A stretch of 59,281 nt of DNA, taken from NCBI GenBank assembly GCA_023301025.1, contig JALZUR010000047.1, positions 1-59,281 of the forward strand. The letters run 5' to 3'. How positions within the stretch are numbered: position 1 is the stretch's first letter; each line of letters starts with the position of its first letter. The position numbers and the translations under genes are program-made. The stretch comes from Bdellovibrionales bacterium (GTDB lineage Bacteria; Bdellovibrionota; Bdellovibrionia; Bdellovibrionales; UBA1609). Below, one piece after another: positions 43,487 through 52,229 of the stretch. The notes beneath the pieces are model-generated. The model was given only the letters and a program-made list of their open reading frames with translations, was not told where the DNA came from and did not search any database.

Positions 43487-44467
43487 CTAGAGCTTACCAT
43501 CTTGAAGTATCTTCCAAAATTTAGATTCTGATGATAGTAGAAAAACTGTATCTTCATCCAGAGTTTTTTCGTAAGCTTCAAGGGTTCTAACAAACCTGTA
43601 AAAACTTGGAGACTTATTTAAAGCCTTTGCATAAATTTGTATGGCTTCAGATTCGGCCTCCCCCTTGATGGTCTGTACTTTTCTGTAAGCAAGAGATTGA
43701 ATCTTTTTTAAATCTTTATCTGTCTTTCCCTTAATTTTAGCCTCTTCACCTTTACCATAAGATTTTATTTTACTAGCAATACGTTCACGCTCAGAGATCA
43801 TCCTAAGATAAACTTTTTGTTCAACACTGGCTTCATAAGATATTCGAGTAAGCTGTACATCGATAAGATCTACGCCCAAAGGCTTAAGTTCTTTTCTTGC
43901 CTCTTCTATGATTAGCTCACTTAGTTTTTCTCTTCCAATATCAATTTTTTCAATTTCACCAACAACCTCTTCTTCAACTATCAAGCCTTCTTCTTTTTGA
44001 GCTTGAACCTTATTTTTCATCTGCTCTAGAGTCTCAATTATTTTGTTGCTGTTTCTTACAGCTTCGACAAGATTATGACCAGAAACTATATCTCTTGTTA
44101 CACCATCAAGTATGGCGTCAAGCCTCGATCTAGCTCCACGTTCATCCTGCACAGTTTGAATAAACTTTAATGGGTCTGTAATTTTCCATCTAGCAGTTGT
44201 ATCAACTTCTATATACTTTTTATCTTTAGTCGGGATCTGATTTGGATAGCCGTCCCAACTTAAAATTCTAAGGTCAATGATTCTGATATCCTGAATAAAC
44301 GGAAGTTTATAATGAAGGCCTGCATTTTTAATACTTCTCACGGGCCTTCCAAACTGAGTGATTACAGCTTGTCTGCCTTCGGGAATGATAAAAAGAGCAC
44401 TACTCAAAGCCACAAATAATATGACAATTAAAATTAAAACAGTTGAACTAAAAATTTGCTTTTTCAT
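43487..44467 (-). CDS. hflC: HflC, FtsH-associated SPFH/band-7 membrane protein
   Basis: 326 residues. One N-terminal membrane helix (about 8-28) is followed by an SPFH/band-7 domain (IPEGRQAVITQFGRPVRSI) and a coiled-coil rich in Glu/Lys (about 225-275). It forms the HflKC cage around the FtsH protease and restrains membrane-protein degradation. It overlaps hflK by 4 bp (ATGA). An acidic insert (GLIVEEEVVGEIEKID, about residues 150-180) distinguishes it from E. coli HflC. Confidence 0.92.
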   Translation of the reverse strand: MKKQIFSSTVLILIVILFVALSSALFIIPEGRQAVITQFGRPVRSIKNAGLHYKLPFIQDIRIIDLRILSWDGYPNQIPTKDKKYIEVDTTARWKITDPLKFIQTVQDERGARSRLDAILDGVTRDIVSGHNLVEAVRNSNKIIETLEQMKNKVQAQKEEGLIVEEEVVGEIEKIDIGREKLSELIIEEARKELKPLGVDLIDVQLTRISYEASVEQKVYLRMISERERIASKIKSYGKGEEAKIKGKTDKDLKKIQSLAYRKVQTIKGEAESEAIQIYAKALNKSPSFYRFVRTLEAYEKTLDEDTVFLLSSESKFWKILQDGKL

Positions 44468-45468
44468 TTTACAGCCTTTCGTAGTTTATTTGCGTTTGAA
44501 TATACAGGAAGTAAACCCTGAACTTTTGGATCAATTACAGTAATATTTTTTAAATCTTTAAAAACCTTTTCAACAGTTTCTAAATACATTCTATCTCTCG
44601 TGATCTGAGGGGCTTTTTTATATTCACTGTAAATCAAACTAAACTTTTCAGCATCACCCTTTGCGCGGTTTAACAGCTCTGTTGCATAACCTTCAGCCTC
44701 TGCAATTTGCTTTTCTGCAAGCCCTCTAGCTTCAGGTATAACCTGGTTGTAAAATTTCTCTGCTTTATTTATAGATTGTTCTTGCTCTTGTTTAGCCGCA
44801 TTGACTTCATTAAATGACGGTTTAACAGCTTCTGGAGGATTAACATCCTGAAGCTTAATTGAAACAATTCTAATTCCCATGTCATATTTATCTAAGATAT
44901 CTTGCGTAAGTGTCTTTGCTTGAGATGAAATTTTTGCACGTCCAACAGTTAAAACTTCTGTGACAAGCTTATCACCAACAACTCTTCTCATAACTGCTTC
45001 AGAAATATCTCTAATGTTCTTTTCTGGATCACTAACGTTGAACAAATACTTTTGCGGTTCTGAAATCTGAAACTGCGTGATCCACTCAACATCGGCGACA
45101 TTTAAATCTCCAGTGAGCATCAAAGATTCAGAATCAAACTGCTTAGATTCATATGTTGTTCTTGAGTTTTCAAAATTTTTGGATCTAAATCCAAACTCTT
45201 GTTGCAAGACTAATTTTGTTTTTACCTTAGTCGCTTTATCTACACCCATAGGTATTTTAAAGTGAAGTCCTGGAGATGCAGTTTTTAGATAACGTCCAAA
45301 TCTTAAAACAACCGCTTCTTCATCAGGCTGAACGGTATAAAAAGAGCTAAGTACAAAAGGAACAAAAAGCACCAAGGGTAGTAGAATCATAAAATCTTTA
45401 GAATCCTTAAAAGTTGCGAACACTCGATTTAAAAAGAGTTCTGCAGGAGATTTTGAATAGCTATTCAT
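44464..45468 (-). CDS. hflK: HflK, FtsH-associated SPFH/band-7 membrane protein
   Basis: 334 residues. One membrane helix (about 28-44) is followed by a band-7 domain beginning FYTVQPDEEAVVLRFGRYLK. The motif IKLQDVNPPEAVKPSFNEVN is typical of HflK, and a helical Ala/Glu-rich segment follows. It lacks most of the Gly/Gln-rich N- and C-terminal extensions of E. coli HflK (419 residues). An AAGGTA site precedes the ATG. It is first of the hflK-hflC pair and divergent from an outer-membrane protein gene. Confidence 0.92.
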   Translation of the reverse strand: MNSYSKSPAELFLNRVFATFKDSKDFMILLPLVLFVPFVLSSFYTVQPDEEAVVLRFGRYLKTASPGLHFKIPMGVDKATKVKTKLVLQQEFGFRSKNFENSRTTYESKQFDSESLMLTGDLNVADVEWITQFQISEPQKYLFNVSDPEKNIRDISEAVMRRVVGDKLVTEVLTVGRAKISSQAKTLTQDILDKYDMGIRIVSIKLQDVNPPEAVKPSFNEVNAAKQEQEQSINKAEKFYNQVIPEARGLAEKQIAEAEGYATELLNRAKGDAEKFSLIYSEYKKAPQITRDRMYLETVEKVFKDLKNITVIDPKVQGLLPVYSNANKLRKAVK

Positions 45469-45588
45469 ATATTTACCTTGTTAAAAATTTGTGCAAATCT
45501 AACATAATTCTTTTGATCTAACAAATTTATAGTGTTTTTACCCTTTATGTATAGTAGTTCTGTAGATATCAGTAACAGGGGTACTATA

Positions 45589-46545
45589 ATGAAAGTTTTA
45601 ATTTTTCTTTGTTCATTTCTTTTAGCCATGACGGCTCACGCAGACACCTATTACATAGAAGCTATATCGTCTAATAAATCAGAATCTATTCTTTTGGGTC
45701 ATCTGTCTAAAGTGATCTCTCTATCTTATATAGACCAAGGACAGACTATAACTGCTAATAAAGAGCAGGCTGATTGGATCATTGAGCCCACACTTCTAGA
45801 AAACGAAGATGATCAGTATATTATTAATTTTTCGAAATTTAACAACAAACTTAAAAGTAAAAAAGCAGTTTTCAGAAACAATTTATCTGCTGAAAGCGCT
45901 GCTGACATTTTTACTGTGTCACAAGAACTTGTGGCTAAATCTATTGCATCAGGTTCTGATGACATTGACAAAATAAATGAGAAAAAACAGAAAGAATCTT
46001 CTTTCTACCACCTATCTGATGATGGCGTACACAATCACTTTTATGCGGGCTTAGGTGTTGCTGGAAGTGATAAAATTGATGGTTCTGATAAACAAGGCTT
46101 CGCATGGAGTGTAGGGTATTTAAAAACACTCAATCAAAACCTTGGTTTAAAATTCAACCTTCAAGGTGTAAGTCTGTTTGAAACAATCGGATACATGGGA
46201 AGTCTTTCGGGTGGTTTGCAGCTGTATCCTTTTAGAAGTAAATATTCTCCCTACATTGCAGCACTCATTGGAATTTCGTGGACGAACTCTGGTGATCTAC
46301 CAAGTCCCTTTTGCATACCAAACTGTCAGGATCCTAGGATCAGTGGCATCAATCAAAATGGCTTTGGAACAGATCTATCAATAGGGTATCAATTTTCAAG
46401 AAGTCGTAGGATCAACATAGCTGTTGAAGTTTTTTACTCCTTAGCCTTTTATGATATTGAAGGCAGCAGTCCTGAAACTTTTGGTGGTCGCTTTGTCGTA
46501 CTTTTTGACCCAAGTTATATACTCCCAAAACGCAAATCATCTTAG
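45589..46545 (+). CDS. Putative outer-membrane beta-barrel protein
   Basis: 318 residues from the ATG at 45589, with AGGGG about 8 nt upstream; an in-frame start 19 codons earlier would bury the signal peptide. The signal peptide is MKVLIFLCSFLLAMTAHA. The first mature half (about 20-140) is a polar domain with a segment SYIDQGQTITANKEQADWII. The second half (about 165-318) alternates polar and hydrophobic residues with many Gly/Tyr/Phe: HFYAGLGVAGSDKIDG, LKFNLQGVSLFETIG, INIAVEVFYSLAFYDI and a final RFVVLFDPSY. This is consistent with an 8-stranded OmpA/OmpW-like barrel. Two Cys (CIPNCQDP) sit in a loop. Family not recognised. Confidence 0.6.
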   Translation: MKVLIFLCSFLLAMTAHADTYYIEAISSNKSESILLGHLSKVISLSYIDQGQTITANKEQADWIIEPTLLENEDDQYIINFSKFNNKLKSKKAVFRNNLSAESAADIFTVSQELVAKSIASGSDDIDKINEKKQKESSFYHLSDDGVHNHFYAGLGVAGSDKIDGSDKQGFAWSVGYLKTLNQNLGLKFNLQGVSLFETIGYMGSLSGGLQLYPFRSKYSPYIAALIGISWTNSGDLPSPFCIPNCQDPRISGINQNGFGTDLSIGYQFSRSRRINIAVEVFYSLAFYDIEGSSPETFGGRFVVLFDPSYILPKRKSS

Positions 46546-46664
46546 GTGCGTAAATAATTAGCAATAACATCAAAAGTCTATTGATTTAATATTTATATTT
46601 TATATTAAAAACTTGCTCATAGATCTATTTTAAATGACGCTTTTTAAAACAAAGGGGAGTTTTT

Positions 46665-47981
46665 ATGTATGACAAATCAATTGAGAGTTTAACTGATAGG
46701 CCAACTGATGAACTATCTGACAGGTCATCTGAAAAGGCTATAGAAACACGCCTTGTTCATGGTGAAGAGCACTCTCAGTCTTGGGACTTTAGCAATCAAC
46801 TTGTTCCTCCAATGACTTCAAATACAACCTATCGACTTAAATCTGTTGAAAGAGGGGCTAAAGGTTTTGCAGAGTACGGAAGTGAAGTTCTTAAAGGTGA
46901 TGAAAAAATATGGATTTATGATCGTTTAGATGAGCCAAACAACTTAATGCTTGAAGAGCAACTAAGCTTCATGGAAAAGGCTGAAGGAAGCGTTACTTTC
47001 TCTAGTGGCATGGGCGCAATTTCTGCAGTTGTATTATCAAACCTTAAAGCTGGAGACTTGATCTATTCAGACTCAGCAATTTATGGCTGCACCTTTTCTC
47101 TCTTTAAAAATCATCTTCCAAGATTTAACATAAATACTAAATGGATGGACTTTTCAAATTTAGATTTTTTAAAAGAAGTCCCTGAAAATTTAAGACTGAT
47201 CTATTTCGAGTCCGTTGCAAACCCGACTCTTAAAGTAATTGATATCTTAAAAGTAACAAAATTAGTAAATACAATAAATGAAAATAGAGAAGAGGATAAA
47301 AAAATCCTTGTAGCTGTAGACAACACCTTTGCAACGCCTCTTGCCTGTAACCCCGTTGCACTTGGTGCGGATTTTACGATTCACAGCTTAACGAAAAATA
47401 TCTCAGGATTTGGAACTGAACTTGGAGGCTCTGTATCTACATCAAAAAAATGGATAACACCTTTAAAAATGATTAGAAAAGATTTTGGGGCTGTGCTTAA
47501 CAGCAAATCTTCATGGAGTATTTTAAATCATGGGCTACCAACAATGCATCTTCGTTTTAATAAACAAGAAGAGTCTGCAAAAAAAATTGCAACCTTTCTT
47601 AGTAAACATGAAAAAATTGATAAAGTTTTATATCCAGGACTTGATCCAAGCTCTGAGACCTTTAACACTTTATCCACAAATTCAACGAAAAGCTTTCACC
47701 CAGGTTTTATGATAAGCTTTACACTAAAAGATGAAAATAATGAGATCACTAAAAACTTTATAAATACCGTAGCAAAAGAGTCTTACACAATCACTTTAGC
47801 TGTTAGCTTAGGACTCACTAAAACACTTATTGAAGTTCCAAAACTTATGACTCACTCTTCATATGATGAAGCCTCTAGCCAAGAGAGTAACATTAGTGAT
47901 ACTTTAATCAGGCTAAGCATTGGTGTTGAAAATGCTAATGATATAATTAATGATTTAGACGAGGCTTTAAAACAAATTTAG
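46665..47981 (+). CDS. Cys/Met-metabolism PLP-dependent enzyme (cystathionine gamma-synthase / O-acylhomoserine sulfhydrylase family)
   Basis: 438 residues, fold-type I trans-sulfuration family. Visible parts: ETRLVHGEEHSQSWDFSNQL (family N-terminus), SSGMGAISAVVLSNLKAGD (PLP phosphate loop), YFESVANPTLKVIDI, AVDNTFATPLACNP (PLP-binding Asp) and the Schiff-base Lys in FTIHSLTKNISGFGTELGG. The position usually diagnostic of gamma-lyases versus synthases is not decidable by eye, so methionine gamma-lyase, O-acetylhomoserine sulfhydrylase and cystathionine gamma-synthase all remain possible. A GGGGAG site precedes the ATG. The plsC-like gene starts 2 nt after the stop, so the two are probably one operon. 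Confidence 0.82.
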   Translation: MYDKSIESLTDRPTDELSDRSSEKAIETRLVHGEEHSQSWDFSNQLVPPMTSNTTYRLKSVERGAKGFAEYGSEVLKGDEKIWIYDRLDEPNNLMLEEQLSFMEKAEGSVTFSSGMGAISAVVLSNLKAGDLIYSDSAIYGCTFSLFKNHLPRFNINTKWMDFSNLDFLKEVPENLRLIYFESVANPTLKVIDILKVTKLVNTINENREEDKKILVAVDNTFATPLACNPVALGADFTIHSLTKNISGFGTELGGSVSTSKKWITPLKMIRKDFGAVLNSKSSWSILNHGLPTMHLRFNKQEESAKKIATFLSKHEKIDKVLYPGLDPSSETFNTLSTNSTKSFHPGFMISFTLKDENNEITKNFINTVAKESYTITLAVSLGLTKTLIEVPKLMTHSSYDEASSQESNISDTLIRLSIGVENANDIINDLDEALKQI

Positions 47982-47983
47982 TT

Positions 47984-48763
47984 ATGAAATTCTTTTACTC
48001 TACCTACAAGCTTCTTTTGATATTCATTAGTTTTTCAGTTTATCTGCTGGTGAGTGCAGTTTTTTTTATTTTTTTAGTTCCTTTTCCATTTAAAAGAAGA
48101 CGGGTTGCGCTTAATTTAAACGTTCTACTTGCTAAATTTATTGTCACTGCTCTTAATTTTGATATTAAACAAACAGGTCCTTTACCAAAAGAAGGTTCAA
48201 TTGTTATTGGCAATCACATGTCTTATCTAGACACGCTCATCTACTTAAGTAGATTTAAATGTCTTTTTGTTACTTCTGTAGATATGGGAAGACGCCCTTT
48301 TTTAGGACAAATCACTTGGCTGTCTGGATGCCTCTTTGTAGAAAGACGAAATCCAAGACATCTTCATAAAGAGTTAAAAACTATTAAAAAATACTTTGAT
48401 AATGGATTTATGGTTTGTTTTTTTCCAGAAGGTACAAGTTCTGATGGAAGACAAGTTCTTCCCTTTAAAAAAAGTTTGTTCCAACTGGGCTTAGAAACTT
48501 TGGCTCCTATACAACCTATAGTCTTAACTTACAAATCAATAGATGGTGTTAAATTTGGTGATTCAAACAGAGATAAAGTCTGCTGGTATGGAGATCTATC
48601 TTTTTACAAACACTTCATGACTCTTATGACTTTAAAAGAAGTTAAAATAGAACTACAGGCCTTAAGTCCTATTCTTTCTTCAGATTTTAAAAATAGAAAA
48701 GAGCTTTCAGACATAAGTCATAAGGCTATTTCCGAACAGTATCAACACAATCTAGGCATTTGA
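47984..48763 (+). CDS. 1-acyl-sn-glycerol-3-phosphate acyltransferase (PlsC family)
   Basis: 259 residues. A hydrophobic N-terminus (about 8-33) is followed by the acyltransferase motifs: block I IVIGNHMSYLDTL (HxxxxD), block II-like GCLFVERRNPRHL, block III FFPEGTSSDGRQVLPFKKSL and block IV LAPIQPIVLTY. It would acylate lysophosphatidate at the inner membrane to give phosphatidate. It follows the PLP enzyme by 2 nt without its own ribosome site, so translation is probably coupled. Confidence 0.85.
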   Translation: MKFFYSTYKLLLIFISFSVYLLVSAVFFIFLVPFPFKRRRVALNLNVLLAKFIVTALNFDIKQTGPLPKEGSIVIGNHMSYLDTLIYLSRFKCLFVTSVDMGRRPFLGQITWLSGCLFVERRNPRHLHKELKTIKKYFDNGFMVCFFPEGTSSDGRQVLPFKKSLFQLGLETLAPIQPIVLTYKSIDGVKFGDSNRDKVCWYGDLSFYKHFMTLMTLKEVKIELQALSPILSSDFKNRKELSDISHKAISEQYQHNLGI

Positions 48764-48825
48764 AGCCTAAAAAATATTTCAAGATTTCTCATAGAACTCT
48801 AGACACAGCTGTGAGACCAGACCAG

Positions 48826-48854
48826 TTTGCTTCAAAAGAAAACTTCCTTATAAT
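48826..48854 (+). promoter_or_regulatory. Predicted promoter of the 48861 lipoprotein gene (leaderless)
   Basis: A perfect TATAAT -10 (48849-48854) lies 17 nt after TTTGCT (48826-48831). The ATG at 48861 begins 6 nt after the -10, so transcription should start at or beside the A of the start codon. No Shine-Dalgarno is present. Confidence 0.55.
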
Positions 48855-48860
48855 ATAGAT

Positions 48861-49565
48861 ATGACGTCATTTTTAAAATATTTTCTTTGTCTAACCTTTT
48901 TGATTACAACCTTAACCTCTTGTGGTGGAGATGAAAATCAAGAAGAACTTGTTACAGTTGAAATCCCAGCACCTATAACTTTTTTGATAGACAGAACTTT
49001 TTTTATTACTGCGAATTTATCAATAACTCTTAGAGCTCCATGGGCTATAGTAAATTTTAATGCCATAAACAATACAGATAGAATTATTACAATCATTGGT
49101 GGAGCCTATGTTGTAACAGATCCCATCACAGGCAATAGAAGACTTCTAAGCCTTACAGCAACTGCTAATATAAACTTAAATTACACTGGCGTTATTTTTC
49201 CATCTAGAGATGTCAACTGTGATGGCCTAGTTGATGAGACTGAAGCCACAAATAATGTTGGACCTGCTCAGCCCTGCACCGCAATAACTACTACAACAAC
49301 AATTCCTGATCCTGATGATCCAAATGCAACTGTAAATGTTGTCGACGAGATACCTGTTGTTTTGTTAAATGAAAGAATTTTATATTTATCAGGTATGGGA
49401 GATGCTGGAGTACCTGGTTCAACTGATATTGAAAATTCAATATCGCAAATTTATAGAGGTTTAACTTTTCCAGTAGAGGCGAGAATTGAGGGATGGGTTG
49501 GATCACCTACACTACCTGAGAGTAACTTTTTTCAAAACTTCTTTTTTACAACCATTGCCAATTAA
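48861..49565 (+). CDS. Putative lipoprotein of unknown function
   Basis: 234 residues. The lipoprotein signal is FLKYFLCLTFLITTLTSC, with Cys21 as the lipidated residue and Gly-Gly-Asp after it. The mature part is beta-rich, Thr/Asn/Ile-rich. It includes SRDVNCDGLVDETEATNN, which resembles a Ca-binding dockerin/EF-hand-like loop (DxNxDGxxDxxE). A Thr-rich stretch (ITTTTTIPDPDD) follows. No family recognised. It overlaps the convergent tatC by 4 bp. The -10 box sits so close to the ATG that the mRNA is probably leaderless. Confidence 0.6.
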   Translation: MTSFLKYFLCLTFLITTLTSCGGDENQEELVTVEIPAPITFLIDRTFFITANLSITLRAPWAIVNFNAINNTDRIITIIGGAYVVTDPITGNRRLLSLTATANINLNYTGVIFPSRDVNCDGLVDETEATNNVGPAQPCTAITTTTTIPDPDDPNATVNVVDEIPVVLLNERILYLSGMGDAGVPGSTDIENSISQIYRGLTFPVEARIEGWVGSPTLPESNFFQNFFFTTIAN

Positions 49566-50302
49566 GATTTTTTTAAAACCCTAATAGCCCATATTGAAGA
49601 TTCATACAGTACTGCAAGAGGAGTCACCATCATAAGCATACTTGTCGGATCTGGCGGGGTTAAGACTGCAGACAAAAAACATAAAAACAAAAAAGCATAT
49701 CTTCTATTTTTAGCTAAAAAATTAGCAGAGACCATACCCATTAGACCCAAAAAGGTAAGCACCAAAGGCACTTCAAATGAAAGTCCAAATAAAAAAGTAG
49801 TTCTTAAAAAGAAAGAAAGATAGCCATCAATAGTGATCATGGCCTGATCTTGTCCCGAACCAAAACCCAGTAAAAATTTAAATGCTATAGGGTAAACAAA
49901 AAAGTAAACAAAACTGATTCCTAAAAAAAAGAGTAGTGTTCCTGAAAATATAAAACCTAAACCATAACGTTTTTCATGCGTGTAAAGTGCTGGTGCTATA
50001 AACTTCCAAAGATGATAAAGCCAGTATGGACATGATAAAATCACACCACCTAATAAGCTTATCTTTATGTAAGCCATAAAACTTTCCATTAATCCTGTAT
50101 AGACTAAACCTTTTTCATCTGTAGATAAAAAAGGTTCAATAGGTGCTCTAATAACATTAAATAAAACGTCTTTAAAAAACCAACAAAGGGTGGCACTTAC
50201 TATAACACCTATAACAATGTAAACTAAACGCTTTCTAAGTTCGCGTAAGTGATCAACTAAACTTTCTTCTTTTAAATCACTAGCAATTGTATTGTTAAAC
50301 AT
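49562..50302 (-). CDS. tatC: Twin-arginine translocase subunit TatC
   Basis: 246 residues with six predicted membrane helices. The N-terminal LVDHLRELRKRLVYIVIG (cytoplasmic, signal-peptide-binding Glu) and the loop around FKFLLGFGSGQDQAMITIDGY are characteristic, with LSFEVPLVLTFLGLMG following. It recognises RR signal peptides and exports folded proteins. The ATG overlaps the tatB stop by 8 bp. The 3' end overlaps the convergent lipoprotein gene by 4 bp. Confidence 0.94.
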   Translation of the reverse strand: MFNNTIASDLKEESLVDHLRELRKRLVYIVIGVIVSATLCWFFKDVLFNVIRAPIEPFLSTDEKGLVYTGLMESFMAYIKISLLGGVILSCPYWLYHLWKFIAPALYTHEKRYGLGFIFSGTLLFFLGISFVYFFVYPIAFKFLLGFGSGQDQAMITIDGYLSFFLRTTFLFGLSFEVPLVLTFLGLMGMVSANFLAKNRRYAFLFLCFLSAVLTPPDPTSMLMMVTPLAVLYESSIWAIRVLKKS

Positions 50303-50639
50303 CAGATTTTTCTTTCGTAACAGTGTTATCGTTTAAAGGAGTTTTATCTTTTTGATACTTTTTAGTAAGATTCCCTAATGGGTCTTCCGGTGGATGCTCT
50401 TCATCATTGTGATTATCTGAGTCTTTATCATTTGTGTTTTCATCAAGCTTAAGCTTTTTTTCCAACTCTTCTTTAGCTAAAGAATTATTGATCTCACTAG
50501 TGATCGAACTTGTGGTTCTTTTAATATCGTTAATAAATTTTGCCATATCTCTAGCAAGCTTTGGAAGCTTATCAGGGCCAACGACAATCAAAGCTACACC
50601 AACGAGTATAAAAATTTCCATTAAACCTAAATTAAACAT
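50295..50639 (-). CDS. tatB: Twin-arginine translocase subunit TatB/TatA
   Basis: 114 residues. The N-terminal helix MFNLGLMEIFILVGVALIVV is followed by GPDKLPKLARDMAKFIND, the amphipathic helix, and a charged C-terminal tail rich in Asp/Glu/Lys/Asn. MFxxG...E at the start and the long tail fit TatB better than TatA, though the two are hard to separate by eye. It forms the Tat receptor with TatC. There is no Shine-Dalgarno; a TTTAAT box ends 8 nt before the ATG. Confidence 0.85.
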   Translation of the reverse strand: MFNLGLMEIFILVGVALIVVGPDKLPKLARDMAKFINDIKRTTSSITSEINNSLAKEELEKKLKLDENTNDKDSDNHNDEEHPPEDPLGNLTKKYQKDKTPLNDNTVTKEKSDV

Positions 50640-50670
50640 ACTCTAAAATTAAACTAATATTTTTTAGCTG

Positions 50671-51255
50671 TCATTGCTTAGAATTTTTTTTTGAAGAAGA
50701 TATAGACACTCCATTCTCAATAAGTAGCTTTTTTGCTTTTTCTGAGCCTGTTTCATTAAACAATTCAAAAAGATGCAAAAGATCTAAGTTCCTATCATTA
50801 GATAAGTTTAACTTTTCTCTAACACTTGATAAGATCTCTACATAAAATGGAAATCTCTCTGATACATCTTCAAAAACAGGTTTTTTTGTTGTTTGATATA
50901 AATGCGAATAGGCTGTGATTCCAATATCTATATGATATCTAACACCTACAAGTTTACGCTTTAAGAAGGGACTAAAAAACCCCACACTTATAAGAGAGCT
51001 CTCTGCTAAATTCTTTAATGATCTGGCCTTTGGTCCTTTTTCTTTAAGTTTAAGTGCATTAAAAAGTCGCTCAGAAAGCATTTCATTCTCATGAGTTTCT
51101 TCAATTTTAAAACAATAAGAAGTAAGAAGCTTTAGAAGGTACAGATAGCTGTAGTTGTTTAAATCAACTTCACTATCGTTAATCACCTCTAGTAAAATAG
51201 GCTCAAATAAATCTGCTAGACTCGAAGTAAGTATTTCTGGTTCATTTTGAGACAT
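50671..51255 (-). CDS. Conserved-looking cytoplasmic protein of unknown function
   Basis: 194 residues, all-helical in appearance, with no signal peptide. Recognisable segments are LSERLFNALKLKEKGPKARSLKNLAESSLI, in two adjacent blocks, and FFSPFLKRKLVGVRYHIDIG followed by AYSHLY. I have an impression of similar small proteins in delta-proteobacteria, but I cannot name a family. The start has a GGAGG site 5 nt upstream. It ends 32 nt before tatB on the same strand and is probably co-transcribed with tatBC. Confidence 0.6.
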   Translation of the reverse strand: MSQNEPEILTSSLADLFEPILLEVINDSEVDLNNYSYLYLLKLLTSYCFKIEETHENEMLSERLFNALKLKEKGPKARSLKNLAESSLISVGFFSPFLKRKLVGVRYHIDIGITAYSHLYQTTKKPVFEDVSERFPFYVEILSSVREKLNLSNDRNLDLLHLFELFNETGSEKAKKLLIENGVSISSSKKNSKQ

Positions 51256-51443
51256 AGGACCCTCCGAATCTATAAGTTTATCGGATTAATACTAAAAATA
51301 GTTAAAATTTAATCATTTCTAGACCTTAAAATACGCAGATTTACATAGCTTTTTATAGCTTTTTTTGTGTTTTTAAAGACCTTGAGAGATTCTTTAGAGC
51401 AATTAAAAGGGCTTTATCACCTAAAAAAGACTCTAAAAAAGAC

Positions 51444-52229
51444 TTAAATACTACTAAAAATATTTAAAAATTGTAGATGTTTACGTTTATTTTTGTATTT
51501 GTCACAATCACTATCAAAATCTAATTTGGAATATCCGGATAGAATTTTATACACTAAGGATCTATTTTCTTTAACTGAGTAGTTAAAATAAACTCGCCAA
51601 GTTCTAAATGATAAACAGTAGTTTACATTTGAAAGTTTTTTTAATCTTTTTTTAGATGAGTTTAGAGGATCTCTTTTAAGTTGGTCTTTAATAAAAGATT
51701 TTATTTTTCCTTCACCATTTTGCTCTATCCAGTGAAGCTCTTTTAAAACATCTGAAGTAAAATCAACTTTTTTTAAGTTCTCTTCTTCTAACCAAGATGT
51801 ATTTTGAACATTAAAACTATCAGCGGCAGGAACATAAGGTTTAATGTCTAAGATTGGAGTTTTATCTAATAAATCAAACTCAGTGATATAAATTTTTAAA
51901 CCCTGAATATGTGAAAGTTTAACACAACTTAGCCCAATTGGGTTTGGTCTATATGGCGATCGAGTAGCAAACACACCTTGTTTGTCAGTTTCTCTTGGGG
52001 TTTGTGTCATAGGCTTCCACCCCTTACTTTGATCAAATTCAAAAATAAGCCACAATCTCTTAAAGCCTTCTAAGCCTTTAAGTGCTTGAATGAAATTTGT
52101 TTGACCAGAAAAAAGTCTAATATGTGCAAGCTCTGAAGTTTCATCTTCAAAGGGCTGTCTTGGTGCTTCGTATTTATAAATGTTGCTGCATCTAAAAACA
52201 CCTATGGGGCTATAGTTAAAAGATTTCAT
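51444..52229 (-). CDS. trmO: tRNA (N6-threonylcarbamoyladenosine37-N6)-methyltransferase TrmO
   Basis: 261 residues from the ATG at 52229, which overlaps the trmH-type gene's stop as ATGA; a start 6 codons earlier is less likely. It is the UPF0066/TrmO fold: SPIGVFRCSNIYKYEAPRQP, LWLIFEFDQSKGW, GVFATRSPYRPNPIGLSCVK (SAM site) and LDIKPYVPAAD. It methylates t6A37 of a threonine tRNA in known members. The C-terminal domain (about 165-261) resembles the E. coli extension. It is downstream of an RNA methyltransferase. Confidence 0.88.
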   Translation of the reverse strand: MKSFNYSPIGVFRCSNIYKYEAPRQPFEDETSELAHIRLFSGQTNFIQALKGLEGFKRLWLIFEFDQSKGWKPMTQTPRETDKQGVFATRSPYRPNPIGLSCVKLSHIQGLKIYITEFDLLDKTPILDIKPYVPAADSFNVQNTSWLEEENLKKVDFTSDVLKELHWIEQNGEGKIKSFIKDQLKRDPLNSSKKRLKKLSNVNYCLSFRTWRVYFNYSVKENRSLVYKILSGYSKLDFDSDCDKYKNKRKHLQFLNIFSSI

